A DNA stretch of 64,000 nucleotides from assembly GCF_012489685.1 (NCBI RefSeq), contig NC_080045.1:8643648-8707647 (forward strand). The letters are read 5' to 3'. Below, piece by piece: positions 46,874-58,499 of the stretch; position 1 is the stretch's first letter; each line of letters starts with the position of its first letter. The notes beneath the pieces are model-generated. The model searched no databases. It had not been told where the DNA came from and saw only the letters and a list, made by a program, of their open reading frames with translations. Made by a program: the position numbers and the translations under genes. This DNA is from Lotus japonicus (Eukaryota > Streptophyta > Magnoliopsida > Fabales > Fabaceae).

Positions 46874-48666
46874 AAGAATGTTTATTTTTCTGCATTCTTT
46901 CTTTCGCATAGCACCGTCCGCAATTTCATTCCCTAATATCGATCTTTGTGCTCATTTCAGCTTCGAATTATTTACATCTTGAATTAGGTACTTCGATCTC
47001 TCTCTCTCCTTATTTCAGAATTGAATTAGGTATCTCTCTGTTGTTTCAATTCCTTCGCCTTTTTATTTGCTCATTTCGGTACCGAGTCTAATAGGTCTGA
47101 ATATGTATCAGGGGTTGTGAATGTGATTTCTCTCTGGCCGCTAAAATAAAGCTGATCTGAGGATGCAGGGTGGCGGCATGGAGAATAGGACAATTCTGAG
47201 GTTGGGTCGTAATAACCTTCATTCTATAAATTAGTTTACTTTAAATGTAGTATATTGAAGTTCTTGAAAGATGGCTAAAATTAAGTTGATGCATCTGTGT
47301 TGATGGTGAAGGAACGATTAAGTAGAATCAGCCAAGGCTGATGGGCTCAATGCAGTGGCTAGGGTTGGAATCCCAGATGAACATCGGGGAATCCTTTGTG
47401 ATCTTCATTGGAGGGGCGGTTGTCGGAGTTCGCAGCTGTTGCGCGCCCAGCTGCATGAAGGAGTTGGATTCGAGGGGATCTGCGGCTCTTCCGACAGCAT
47501 AGTGGATGTTCAAATATGGTGGAAATAACGACGGCTTCTTGGTGCGACTCAAAGGTGTCTTGCTCTAGCTGTGCTTGCGTTTCTTCTAATTTTCCCATAA
47601 TTGTTTAATTGTTGTCTCGATTTTCATCTTATTCTTTCTTAAATTCATTCATCATTCTTATGCATACTGGAGAAGCAAATCCTGCCATCTCTCTTATCAG
47701 TCATTACATACTATTCAAATAATTCAATCACTTTAGATCTTAGTGTACGTTTCTTTCTTTTATTTAGATTTCGCTATTTCAGGTATTGTCCTCTAATTAT
47801 CTCACTGCTGCTAGATGCTATCGATCCAAGGTAACATGTATGACTTCGCAAAATTTACTTATTACTCTATACATAACTAAAAACATGAAACGAAATAGTT
47901 GTCAGTGATTTCTCATTGTTTATGCAGGAAGTTTCCTCAGGCAAAGAGATCGATGGTAAAAACAGCGAGGTATTGTTTGGATTTTTTGTGACGACATTGA
48001 TCAGATACAATATCCAAGTTAAGTGCTTTTTGTGCATCAGCTTGATTTTTTCCCACATCTATGTCTCTATCTCTCTCTGTTGTTTTTATTTTTTAGATGT
48101 GTAGGTTGGTACTAAATGATATCCTTGGGAAGTTTTTAATTTTCATTTCTCTCATAATTTAGTGATAATAGTTTTCCTGTTTCATATCTCTCATTGTTGA
48201 GCAGACCTGCAGAATGCTAAGATAGTTTTCCATTTGATAGATTTATGCAACTATCTCATAAATCTGGAAGATGGTATTTGGGGCTTAAAGAGAAAGATGC
48301 AGAACTTATGTCTTTATGCTCCATTGTGATTTGGTTACGACCACCTATGAAATGTGTTTCACAAGAAGGATACGACTCTGTTTTTTCTTGCTAAACAATA
48401 AATGTTGTTTTTTGTTGTTGTTGTCATTTGCCTGTAAATTTAATTTAACACTTTTCTGTTTGGTTTCCGTCTTTGCTCACAGATTTTGGTGTTTAAAATT
48501 AGGGGAAATCCCTTCGGCTCCATGCCCAGAGGTAAGCTGTATTTTCCCTCTGATATTTCTATGTAAAATTTTATTTCAGTTTATTTTTCTAAACATCAAA
48601 TACACTGCTGTATTATGTTGGGATTTTTTAGAAAGAGAACTAGCAAGTAGTGAGTGTCAGAACTGT

Positions 48667-48905
48667 CCTTAGCAACCTCAGTCCTCATGTTTTTTCTAAG
48701 TTTCTTTCGATTTGAATGTCTTCACTCTTTAGCAAAATGAATTCAACTAATGAGCCTAGGTAACATGCTATAATGGTGGATCTGGTGCTTAGAAGACAAA
48801 ATGGTAAGCTCAAACCAAACAATATTTGCTATTGATATCTTTGTGTCAATTAGCACCGTGCTTGACTGCTCTTGATGGCTCCCCATATATAATCTCTTTT
48901 TAATT
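48667..48905 (+). repeat. Dispersed repeat copy in the Helitron
   Basis: Similar to 37755-37985 over about 230 bases with small indels. It was either picked up by the Helitron or belongs to a repeat family present at both places. Confidence 0.6.
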
Positions 48906-51009
48906 TCATTGAAATGTGAGGTTTACTCCTCTCTATCAGTCTTTTTTAGACAACACTGTTAATGGCTGATACAATTGGTCAAGAATACACATTCAGCATG
49001 TAGCGGTAGGACATATTGTCATTTACATGTAAATCATCATTAAAAAAATTTGTATGACACTTGCTCACAAAATGATCATTGGTACTAAACAGTTTATAAG
49101 TGTGTGTCCACCAGTTGAGATAATGTGAAATCACAATAATCCTAATTCTAAAGAAGAGTTTCGCTCAATTTTTACCTCAAAGTGAGTGCTAAAGCGTTAG
49201 CTCTGGTGCCAACGGGTAGTCACTTGAGATTCTTCTTAGAGATGTGGTAAGTGGTAACCTTGATGAAGTGCAAATATTTTAATTTGCTGCAGAATTAACT
49301 TCTCTTCATTTGCAGGCACTGGACCTGATACGTGGCAAATTTGATGCTGATGGATTCTGCCTTAGAGGGTCACTTTTCAAAAGATGATGGAACTGAGTTG
49401 GTTCGAAACTTCTCTATCAGTCTTACATTTTGTGCTCCAGAACAATTTTTGCCCCATCACTTTTTGTTGAAGTTTTTTTTTTTGTTACGCCACAATGTTG
49501 AAGTTTCGTGGCTGCCAAAAATTAAGCTTATTGACAATTTTGGTCACACAAAGATTGCAAAAGTTTTAGTGGATTGTAAGAGAACAACAAAGGAACAATT
49601 CCTGGGGCGGGGATGGGGGAAAAACTATTTGCTTTTGGTTTAGGGGTGGGTAATGCTCATGAACTTCATGTGAGGGTCATTAAGGCCCCATGAGTTAGTG
49701 TTTGAATCTTTCATACATTGATGCTTTAATTTATTTTTTATATATATTTTTTTGATTGATTACCATTTGGATTTTGGATTTTAGAAATGATATTGGTACT
49801 AATATAGACATGGAACTTTTGGTCCAGGTTGTACCCTATGCCTTTCCATTGTCATTTTGTGGTTCTATATTAATATTCCACTATCTTAAAATTCTCATTC
49901 CACCGATAAAAAATAAGTTTTGCAAGTTTTTTTGAGTAGATATAAATGAAAGTGTTCTTGAAAATAAAGAAAAATATTGGAAAGTTGGATAATTCTTTAA
50001 ATGCTATAAGGGTAAAAATGAAGAAAAAAAAATTAATGTTGCATAGATATTGTAAAGTGACTTATATTTTGAGTAAAAAAACCCACAAAAAGTGACATAA
50101 TATGGGACGGTGGAGTAACTTTTTATTAATTGTTTATAAATGGTGTTTTCCTTTGTAACAAAAAAAAAATTGTTTATAAATGGTCACTATTAAAAAAATT
50201 ATTGTTTCGCAAGATATTAACTCCAAAAATTAAATTACAAGGATTAATTTTATGTTAAAAGTAAATTCTAATTTAATTTATTTTAATTTGAAAATATATT
50301 TAATTTAAAAGCAAATACATAGATTATTGATGATATAAATTGTAAACTAAATAATTATTTATAAGTATATAGATTATTTTTCATATAAAAATGAATGTAT
50401 ATATTATTATGATTTAAAAATATATAGGCTATTTAATTTATTTTTCGGGGAGTAATCTCTCTTTTATTTATCATGTGATGGATCTTCCTCAAGCACTAGA
50501 AGCACACCTTCTTTCTATGATCAAATAACTACCCATCTCTTCATACGTTATTTTAGTTCATATGAGTTACGAATTCCACGGGACACAATTAATTAGTTTT
50601 AACTTAAGGAATTATTAACTAACTAATATTAATTCATAAAAATTAAAGGTGATAAATTTAACATTAAATATGATGGTAATGCCAAAAACAACTTTTTCAC
50701 TAACCCTTTTCCATACAACTAGATAAATTAATAACAATGCTCTTCCAAAAATATTCACTTCACATAATCTCTTTTGAGCTCTTTGCATATTGCATTATGC
50801 AAGTAGCTAGCTAAGTCAAAGGCTGAAACTCTTTTAAGTCACTTTTCAAGTATGTATTCCCACATGTTTGATATTGATGTAGTATCTTAGAATGTCTATA
50901 TGTGCTAGAATTTGCTCCTCCACTTTCTAATGATATTCTTTTTGGAAATTATGACACCCTAAATGATATCCACACATCGGAGTTTTTAAACACAATAAAA
51001 TAAACTCTT

Positions 51010-51270
51010 CATGTTTTCCGAGTGATGCTTTTAAGAAACATCGACCAATCAGATGGATTGTACAATGGTACACATCTGAATATTACTCGAATGGTGACAT
51101 ATGTTTTGGAAGGAAATGTTACATCTAGAACAAATGCCGAAAAAAAAGTGTCCATACCAAGATTAATATTAACCCCGTCAGATAGGAGAATACCTTTCAA
51201 ATTTCAAAGGAGACAATTTCCTAGACCACTCTCTTTTGCCATGACAATAAACAAAAGTCAAGGAAAATGA
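51010..51270 (+). pseudogene. Helitron helicase C-terminal fragment
   Basis: The reading VMLLRNIDQSDGLYNGTHLN-like start, then VSIPRLILTPSDRRIPFKFQ, RRQFPRPLSFAMTINKSQGK is the C-terminal part of the Pif1-type helicase in plant Helitrons. It ends at TGA right after KSQGK, where functional proteins continue. Only this last piece is kept. Confidence 0.85.
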
Positions 51271-51774
51271 TAGTATATAAAAAGGGTGGGGTTATATTTG
51301 CCAAAACTGGTGTTTTCACATGGCCAGTTATATGTAACATTTTCTAGAGTCACGCACTGTAAAAGATTAAAAATCCTTATCTCGCAATGTCAAATGAAGG
51401 TGATATTTTTACAAAAAAATGTGCAATACATGCTCTCTGTTTTATTCTAATTGAAATAGTTCCAATTGCCAAAAAAAAAAACAACGTCTATTCTTATCAC
51501 ATACACGTTACTTCAATTCCATGTAATAAACTATTCAATAGATTTATAAAAATTATATTAATCTAGCATTTAAACCAATAAGTACAAAAGATAAAATAAA
51601 AAATAAAAACAAACATTCAGTAAAAAAAACATGAAAATCTAAGAATTCATAGTCTAAAATAAATTTTTATCTTTTAATTAACAAAATATCTTTAAAAAAA
51701 TACAAATTTAACAAAAAAAACACACAAAAGCCAAAAATGAATATCCCGTGCATCGCACGGGTAAAAAGTACTAG

Positions 51775-53540
51775 TTTCATATATTTTCCGTGAACTAATC
51801 GACCTCAACATTTCATAAGAAATTTTTCTATTATTTGTTGGCATGTAACGTAGAGATCAGCATTAAATGATGATTATAATTTTATTCTTTTATAATCTAA
51901 ATAAATCTATAAATCATAAAGAACCATTTTGATATTTTTCAGTTTTGTCCTTTTAGATGATCAAGATATGATAGTATATTTAGGATTTAACCGAGAACTA
52001 TATTAAATCAGTTCAAGAAATGCTATACAAACCAATTGAATATCATAACCCAAAATATAGATAACAAATCAAATCAAAAGGTGATAAAGGAAAAGAACCC
52101 TGACCTGTTGGCAAACTGAACGTGATCTTGTACCAAAAAAAAAACTGAACGTGATCTTTCTTCTTGATGAAATAATACAATTGTCTCATGGCTGGTACTA
52201 CACTTGGCCTCTCCATGAAATAAACCCATGTGCTTCCCAGCCTCTTTCTCTACCTAAGAACGAATGAAGTTGCTTCATAGTGCAGGTCGGAGGGATATGC
52301 GTAAAAGAGAGAAAATGAAGGGATATATAGTGGACATGGTGGTCTTGGATGGGTGAAGAAGAAGAAATGCGATGAGCATTTTAAAAATGACTTGGGGAAG
52401 TGTAACTACGGAGAATGAAGGTGGACTTGGAGCATGGTAAATATAACGGAGCTTGATTGTGAAGGAGTGAAATTGCGGTGGTTGACAAAACAATGGAAGA
52501 AATGGGAGTTGGGGTGGCTCCTCTATTTATAATTGTTTACATAGGGTTTGGTCCCTCCAACCTCCATTTGATTTACCCAAGATTTCATTCCTCAATTCCT
52601 AAAATAATTGACATATTCTAATCATTCCTTGGAATCATTCCTCAATATTTTTGAAGAAGATCAAACATTTAACTAAGAAAATCTCCTAATTAAGTTTAAA
52701 ACCTCTAATTTTATTATTATTATTATTATTGGAATTAATTAATAATTATTATAATTTCTGAAATTATTTAATCAATTGATATTATTATAATTTTGAGTGT
52801 AAATTATTGAATTATTAAAATATTAATCAATCTATAAGACCTTCAAATTATTGAATAAGTTATTACGAAATAAGTATATTATTATGAGAATATATGAATT
52901 GGTTGATCTTTGTCTGTTATCTGTTTTCCGTAAATGGATTTCTTTGATTTAATTACTGTTGTCATGATTATGAGAATGTGTGTATAACATGTATACATAG
53001 TAATGTCTCATAGGACAACACCACCTTGTTGTTATTGTTGTCGGAAAACAGCATAAGTCTTATTTTTGTAGTTAGTCGTCAGTAAGAAATAGACTTAGGG
53101 TAATTATTTAATTTATCTTATCAGTCATTATAAATAAAAATAAAATGGTAATAATATGAATAATTTCGTGGTTTTCAAAATTAATGACTAGGAGAGAGAA
53201 AAGTGGGTTAAAAGCCTAATTTGGAGCTGTTTAAGGGATTTTTTTCATAAAAATTGATTAAACCTTTTAAAAAATTGAAAAGGTAGTACAATATATTCAA
53301 ATAAAATTAAGATTAGGTCTGAGGTGACTCAAAAAGTAATTATTTTATTAAAAAAATTATTTTCTTAAATAATTCGTAATTGTTTAATTTAATGATATTA
53401 AGGTAATTTAAGGACTATATCATTAACATAAGAAAAATTTGAAATTTGGGTTGGTAAAAATAGTAGATAATATATGAAGATAACCAAAATCATCTTGGAG
53501 TGGAAAATTGGTTAAATGTTGTTGTTGGAAAGTTAATGGA
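51775..53540. other. Intergenic, no gene seen
   Basis: AT-rich. A 17-bp direct duplication (ACTGAACGTGATCTT) around 52117 and 52145 flanks a poly-A stretch. The minus ORF at 52275-52493 has no recognisable feature. Confidence 0.5.
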
Positions 53541-53544
53541 ATTA

Positions 53545-53672
53545 ACCTTGTTGTTGGTTGTTGTTGATTAAGGGGATGGACCTTAATATTGTTGTGGGTT
53601 GTTTGATTAAGGGGATAGACCTTAATCTCGTTGTTAGTTGTTGTTTGATTAAGGGGATGAGCCTTAATCTTA
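53545..53672. repeat. Minisatellite of about 42 bp, three units
   Basis: Three consecutive variants of GATTAAGGGGATGGACCTTAAT, each preceded by a GTTGTTGGTTG-type stretch. They lie inside a T/G-rich segment that is probably part of an old LTR. Confidence 0.7.
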
Positions 53673-53819
53673 TTGGTGATATTCTGATATCTTATCTTTA
53701 ATTTGTAGATATGTTGTTATTTTGTTTTAGTATTTGAATATGTTGTGATTTGTTAAAAATTGAAGATATGCTGTTAGTAGATTAAATTTTGAAGATAAGG
53801 TTAATTTGTTAAGGTGGTT

Positions 53820-54561
53820 GCTCATTCAAATTTCGAACTCATGTGAGTTTGAAATTCGAATTGGGATAGTTGTTTGTTGTTGATTGTTTTTCGGAGCTAA
53901 CCCTTAATGTTTGCTACTTGTCTATGTGGGCGCTTAACGCTTTAGTTGATGGGTCGTAAGTGGTGAAGTTTGAATTTCTTGACGACAAGGAGTCGATGAC
54001 AAAGCTTTGGAACGACGTAGAAGGAGGGCTTGCAAAGCGGACATTTTTGAATAATTGTTATCTTTAAGCTTGAATTTTAATCTCCCCGAACGTCGATATT
54101 TTGTTGGAGTTGAACTGCGCTAGCGGTTTTAATTAGGGTTTATTTATTTGGAGTTGAACTGCGCTAGCGGTTTCAATTTGAAATACTATTGTTCGAATGA
54201 TGATTTAAAAATCAAGGATAGGTTTTTGAAAAAGTTGATTAAGATAATTAAATGGATTTTTGAACTTATGGATAATTGAACCAATTGTTTTGGAAATGAT
54301 TTGAAAATATTATTGAAAACCCCATTTGAGTTCGAGTAAAAGTTCGGGTTGTTTTGTCTAAGGCAATAAGGGTTTTTAGGCAAGAAAGACTTTTAATGAG
54401 GCATTGTGTCGGCCAGCTTACTTGGGAACTTCGCGGGCCATTTCTTGGGTGTTGATGGGCCTTTGTTTCGAAATGTCACCCTTTAAAGAAAAAAACCCGA
54501 ATTAGTCCCCATATTTGGTTGGTTACTAATGTGATCCCCGATTTAGAAATTTGGGCGTTAC
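53820..54561. other. Probable LTR remnant of a Ty3/gypsy element
   Basis: It includes a duplicated 27-bp motif (GAGTTGAACTGCGCTAGCGG at 54107 and 54151, period 44). The right end resembles that of plant chromovirus LTRs (CCCCGATTTAGAAATTTGGG, then CGTTACA). No second LTR or target duplication was found, so it is listed as a remnant only. Confidence 0.35.
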
Positions 54562-55229
54562 AGGATCCTAAACCGCAATTGACCGGTCCAAACCACCAGA
54601 ACCCAGTCCTTTTCACCCGCAAGACCCATTTTCTGGTCCACCCAACCCGATTTCACATTTTGGCTCGGTTTTGACAAGTCTAGTTCGGGTCGGTGAACCT
54701 TGGACAACCCTACTACAATATATTGATTATGAAGTGCGTACTTTTGGCTTAGAAGACCTAAACTACAAGCTTGGAGTAAAACAATTATGATTGTCATGAT
54801 TGACATAGTATAATATCTTAACAGGTAAAGTTTGTATTTCAAAATGATAACATCTTAAAATCAATTGTAAAAGACTTTGTAAACACGTACTTAAAAATAT
54901 TTTGGTACATTCATAGTTATTTTTTCTTACCTCTCAATTTCACATATTTTAGGTGTAAATGGGTCTTAAGGTAACATTATTCCTATTTAAAACCTTATTA
55001 AAATACTCCCTCCGTTTCAAAACTATTGTAGTTTTAGTTTTTTCACAAAGTTTAAGAGTTCATTAATTAATGTTATAATTTGACTGAAACACCCTTATTT
55101 AATATGAGTTATATGAAAGAGAGAGAATGAAAATAATTGGTCAACTAATTGGTGAGAATTGTGATTGGTGGAAATAAGAGGTGATACTTGGGAGATACAA
55201 TATTAAATGAGGGCATGAGTGGAAGATAA

Positions 55230-55446
55230 TGTTAGAAATCACATGGATTTCTTCAATGGGATCCCAAACATAGCAAAAGGGAGAATAGGAAAATTGATTC
55301 CAATATTCATTCATTATTAAAATTGATTATGGAAAAATACAATGAGTATGCTATTTATAGCATAATTGCCTAACTAACTATTAACTATCTACAATGTGGT
55401 CCTCATACTATCCCTACTCACTAAATGTGATCCTTGTATTTTAATA
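55230..55446 (-). repeat. 3' LTR of the non-autonomous element
   Basis: 217 bp, on the minus strand TATTAAAATACAAGG to TTTCTAACA. Contains TATTTATAGC/GCTATAAATA around 55350, a possible TATA box of the LTR promoter on the minus strand. Confidence 0.9.
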
Positions 55447-55572
55447 TCCTCCCGCAAGCTGGAAGTAGTATTTAGTAGTACATCCAGCTTGAAAATAGAA
55501 CTAAACAAAAAATGTAATGATGAAAATCAAATTCAGTATATAAGCAGTAGCAATCTTCATAGTCCGCAGCTC

Positions 55573-57513
55573 TCAAGTCTCAATCCATATCATGTACTCA
55601 TAAACTGGCAGCCTTCTCTTATCCTCTAAACAGAACTCATTCGGCATAACAAACATAATGCTTGATCCATCTTGAACCTTGGTTCCAGAGAGGAAAAATT
55701 GATTATGGGAAGTTACCATCACTGGTTCACTCTCATCATTAAGAAACTCTGCAGTATTAATACACTGCTGCAGTAGTTGTTGAACTATTTGCTTTATTGC
55801 TTCCAAGTACTGATCATGCAAATACTCAAGTAAGCACTTGATGAACAATGTGGCAGCAGCAACAAAAACAAGTGGAATTGAGTTGCCAAACCATAAGAAA
55901 ACATGAGCAATCACTGCATCAAAAGGCCCTGCCCCAGAAGATCTCTGCCTCCAGATAAGAGCATTTAGCACAAAGAATACTTCAGATGAAATAGCAAGAA
56001 ATATGGATGTTGTCTTGAGAGTGATTTCCTTCCATTTTATTCCCTTGAACATCTTATAAAGACATAATGAAAAATATCCAGCATAGAATTCAGATATCAT
56101 CAATTCAATCTCCTTCTCAGCAGTGTTAGCAATGGAGTAAAATGAATCAGTTCTGAAATAAGGAGACATAGGCACTTCTAATGAAAACTTGACATCTTCA
56201 ACACATAAAAAATTATCTCCTACATTCACAATCAACAATCTCAAGAGCCCAAGTTCTTCTCTGCAACTGTTACAACAGACAAGCACCAATACATCCTGAT
56301 ATATGCTCAAATTTGAAGCACAACCTATTTGTTTATCAAATGACTCAAGCTGAACTTGCTCCAAACTGCTTAATGAGCATCTATCAATCATTGGTGCATT
56401 TACACAAACACCTTGTGTGCAGCTCCTGAATCCACCAGGATCAAGTAAAATTGACTTAGAAGAATCTCCTATCATTGTGTCATTTTCACAAACAGCTTGT
56501 GGACAACACCAAAAACCATCAATCTCAAGCAACAAGTTCGAACCATTCATCCAATTAAAGGAGAAATCCCATAATCCCAGCCAAGACAATTGAAATTCTT
56601 TGATTGAAAGAAGGATTTGAGTTACCTTTGTGACACAACTTTCTCCAAAAGACTGATCGATGATGTGAGGAACATCAATTTGTTGAGTAACAGAATTCTT
56701 CATGAGACATGGAGAATAGGAAGATGAATCTGCTCCAAGATTAATCACAGCCTCACTAAAATTTCCAAAAGCATAAGCATTGGTGGCTGGTTTCCATGCC
56801 AGAAATTGAACATTCTGATCAGCACAGAACGAAAGACGCGAAATAAGGGAAGATGCTACACCAAGATCAATGGTCGACACTGAATCAGAAGCAATGGCTT
56901 CTTCCACGAGAGAAATTGATGAAGCGGAAGCTTCAAGAATTTTCTCAGGCACAGTTTCAACCATGGCTGAATCAGAGAAGGACGAAGAACCATAATTGGA
57001 AGTTGTAGTAGCATCGCGAGTGGACGATGAACCCAGCAATGAAGAAGAAACGAAGAAACCCTTGCTGATAGTGCCAAAAACGAACGGCTCAATCGCCGGT
57101 TTCCACGCCGGAATCTTGATTTCTCGATCGGCGAAGAAAGAAACAGGAAAATGATCAAGAATCTTCTCAGAAATCGTTTCATCTATGGCAGAATCAAAGC
57201 ACGCAGAGGAAAGAGGAACTGGAGCATGCAAGACAGAATCCTCATCTTCAACCTTCACGAATGATTCTTGCACCATGAGAGAATCAGAAGCCATGACCAT
57301 CGAATCAGAGAACGATGAAGGAGAAGATGAAACTACAGCAATGTCTCCAAAATCAGTGACCAAATCAGAGAAATTGAAGGAAGATAATCTCGCAGTGGTG
57401 CTGCGGCGGCAGCGCTTGAAGCCACGTCGAGCAGGTCGGAGGAAGCGCTCGTAACTCGGCGACGGCAGCGGCGGCGGAAGAGGCGGTGAGCTCCATTGGA
57501 GCTCTGATACCAT
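55573..57513 (-). CDS. 646-residue ORF carried by the LTR element, unknown function
   Basis: The ORF starts at the ATG formed by the last LTR base and the first PBS bases (MVSEL is the translated PBS) and runs without interruption to 55573. An in-frame ATG 28 codons upstream, in the LTR (57597), would give 674 residues. Residues 6-16 are proline-rich (SSPPLPPPLPSPS). A basic segment follows (RPARRGFKRCRRS). The first half is Ser-rich and acidic, with an internal repeat around AWKPAIEPFVFG and AWKPATNAYAFG. The second half has Cys-rich stretches and two hydrophobic segments, about residues 501-521 (IFLAISSEVFFVLNALIW) and 532-562 (IPLVFVAAATLFIKCLL), possibly membrane-spanning. There is no similarity to gag, pol or env that I can recognise. 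It could be a captured, spliced host cDNA or a lineage-specific element protein. Confidence 0.75.
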   Translation of the reverse strand: MVSELQWSSPPLPPPLPSPSYERFLRPARRGFKRCRRSTTARLSSFNFSDLVTDFGDIAVVSSSPSSFSDSMVMASDSLMVQESFVKVEDEDSVLHAPVPLSSACFDSAIDETISEKILDHFPVSFFADREIKIPAWKPAIEPFVFGTISKGFFVSSSLLGSSSTRDATTTSNYGSSSFSDSAMVETVPEKILEASASSISLVEEAIASDSVSTIDLGVASSLISRLSFCADQNVQFLAWKPATNAYAFGNFSEAVINLGADSSSYSPCLMKNSVTQQIDVPHIIDQSFGESCVTKVTQILLSIKEFQLSWLGLWDFSFNWMNGSNLLLEIDGFWCCPQAVCENDTMIGDSSKSILLDPGGFRSCTQGVCVNAPMIDRCSLSSLEQVQLESFDKQIGCASNLSIYQDVLVLVCCNSCREELGLLRLLIVNVGDNFLCVEDVKFSLEVPMSPYFRTDSFYSIANTAEKEIELMISEFYAGYFSLCLYKMFKGIKWKEITLKTTSIFLAISSEVFFVLNALIWRQRSSGAGPFDAVIAHVFLWFGNSIPLVFVAAATLFIKCLLEYLHDQYLEAIKQIVQQLLQQCINTAEFLNDESEPVMVTSHNQFFLSGTKVQDGSSIMFVMPNEFCLEDKRRLPVYEYMIWIET

Positions 57514-57842
57514 GTTAGAAATCACATGGATTTCTTCAATGGGATCCCAAACATAGCAAAAGGGAGAATAGGAAAATTGATTCCAATATTCATTCATTAT
57601 TAAAATTGATTATGGAAAAATACAATGAGTATGCTATTTATAGCATAATTGCCTAACTAACTATTAACTATCTACAATGTGGTCCTCATACTATCCCTAC
57701 TCACTAAATGTGATCCTTGTATTTTAATAAAAATACAATGAGTATGCTATTTATAGCATAATTGCCTAACTAACTATTAACTATCTACAATGTGGTCCTC
57801 ATACTATCCCTACTCACTAAATGTGATCCTTGTATTTTAATA
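57513..57842 (-). repeat. 5' LTR with a 113-bp tandem duplication
   Basis: 57513-57729 equals the 217-bp left LTR. 57730-57842 is a second copy of the outer (U3-side) 113 bp (AAAATACAATGAGTATGC to TTGTATTTTAATA). The duplication doubles the region with the putative TATA box (GCTATAAATA on minus). Confidence 0.92.
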
Positions 57843-57939
57843 GATAACGAGATAAAATACTTTGGATATGTAAAACAACAATGATTTTGGAACAAAACAA
57901 AAAAGTTAAAACTACAATAGTTTTGGAACGGAGGGAGTA

Positions 57940-58499
57940 CTCTTTATGGAGGTAATGCAGTGGCAGATTTTTTTATTTTCTATCTTTGGTATAGGTTTTC
58001 TTAAAATATCTTGAATAGTTCATGTATGTTGTGCACCTTGCTTAAAGAAATTTAGAACAACCGAATTATTTAAATAGGTTTGACTTTTTATTAGATCATA
58101 AGAGCCAGAGTTAGAACTTCACATGACTTTTTGATTCATTATCAACTTTCTTTGGGCGTTAGTTGGCTCTTGGTTGAAATTTACAGGTGCACTTTGTAAC
58201 AAAGCTGGTAGAACGGAAAGTAAGCACTTCTAAACTATCGAGTAGGATGTCAGTAATACACTGTGAAAATCAATAGAGGCTCACTCCTAAATAGGAGTGT
58301 CATGTCCACCTTATTTTTTAGGCGCTAGCTTATGCTCTCTTTTTTATTTTCCCCATACCCAAAATAAAACCTTACCTTGAACTTTCGTCGTTTTAATTTA
58401 TTCACACATAACTTTTTCTCTTAACTCATTTTTCACTTATTTTCTGGTTTTAAACACAATACTGAGTGTTATACCTTTTTTTATAGACAAATGTTAGTT
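57940..58499. other. Intergenic, no gene seen
   Basis: AT-rich, no supported ORF or repeat end. Confidence 0.5.

Larger units (their letters stand above)
46474..51774 (+). mobile_element. Helitron, 5.3 kb, both termini present
   Basis: The 5' end begins TCTATACTATATATAAAAGC. The 3' end has the hairpin CCCGTGC-ATC-GCACGGG (51745-51761) and ends in CTAG (51771-51774). The insertion lies between A (46473) and T (51775), as required for Helitrons, with no target duplication. Near the 3' end is a fragment of the helicase domain on +. The rest looks like captured plant gene pieces and AT-rich filler. Rep/HUH motifs are not seen, so the copy is non-autonomous. Confidence 0.85.
55225..57847 (-). mobile_element. 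Young non-autonomous LTR retrotransposon with a single non-gag/pol ORF
   Basis: Read on the minus strand: 5' LTR 57842-57513, PBS TGGTATCAGAGC (57512-57501, complementary to initiator Met-tRNA) with no gap, one long ORF, polypurine tract AGCTTGCGGGAGGA (55460-55447), 3' LTR 55446-55230. GATAA flanks both sides (55225-55229 and 57843-57847). The two 217-bp LTR units appear identical by eye, so insertion was recent. There is no gag, protease, RT or integrase. The LTR begins TA instead of TG and ends CA. Confidence 0.92.
55004..57939. mobile_element. Stowaway-like MITE split by an LTR element
   Basis: CTCCCTCCGTTTCAAAACTA at 55006 and its inverse TTTTGGAACGGAGGGAG ending at 57937 are the ends of a Stowaway/Mariner-type element. 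Inverted similarity extends about 35 bp (ATTGTAGTTTTA). TA lies at both outer sides (55004-55005 and 57938-57939). Without the inserted LTR element and its duplicated 5 bp, the MITE is about 315 bp long. Confidence 0.85.

Noticed and set aside
49332..49643. + ORF of 103 codons inside the Helitron
   Set aside because: No recognisable domain and poor composition; at most a decayed captured piece.
57185..57454. + strand ORF of 89 codons
   Set aside because: Antisense shadow of the serine/proline-rich start of the 646-codon ORF.
55230..57842. Interpretation of 55573-57513 as an ordinary single-exon host gene
   Set aside because: It is enclosed by identical LTRs with PBS, PPT and target duplication; the start codon itself is made by the LTR/PBS junction.
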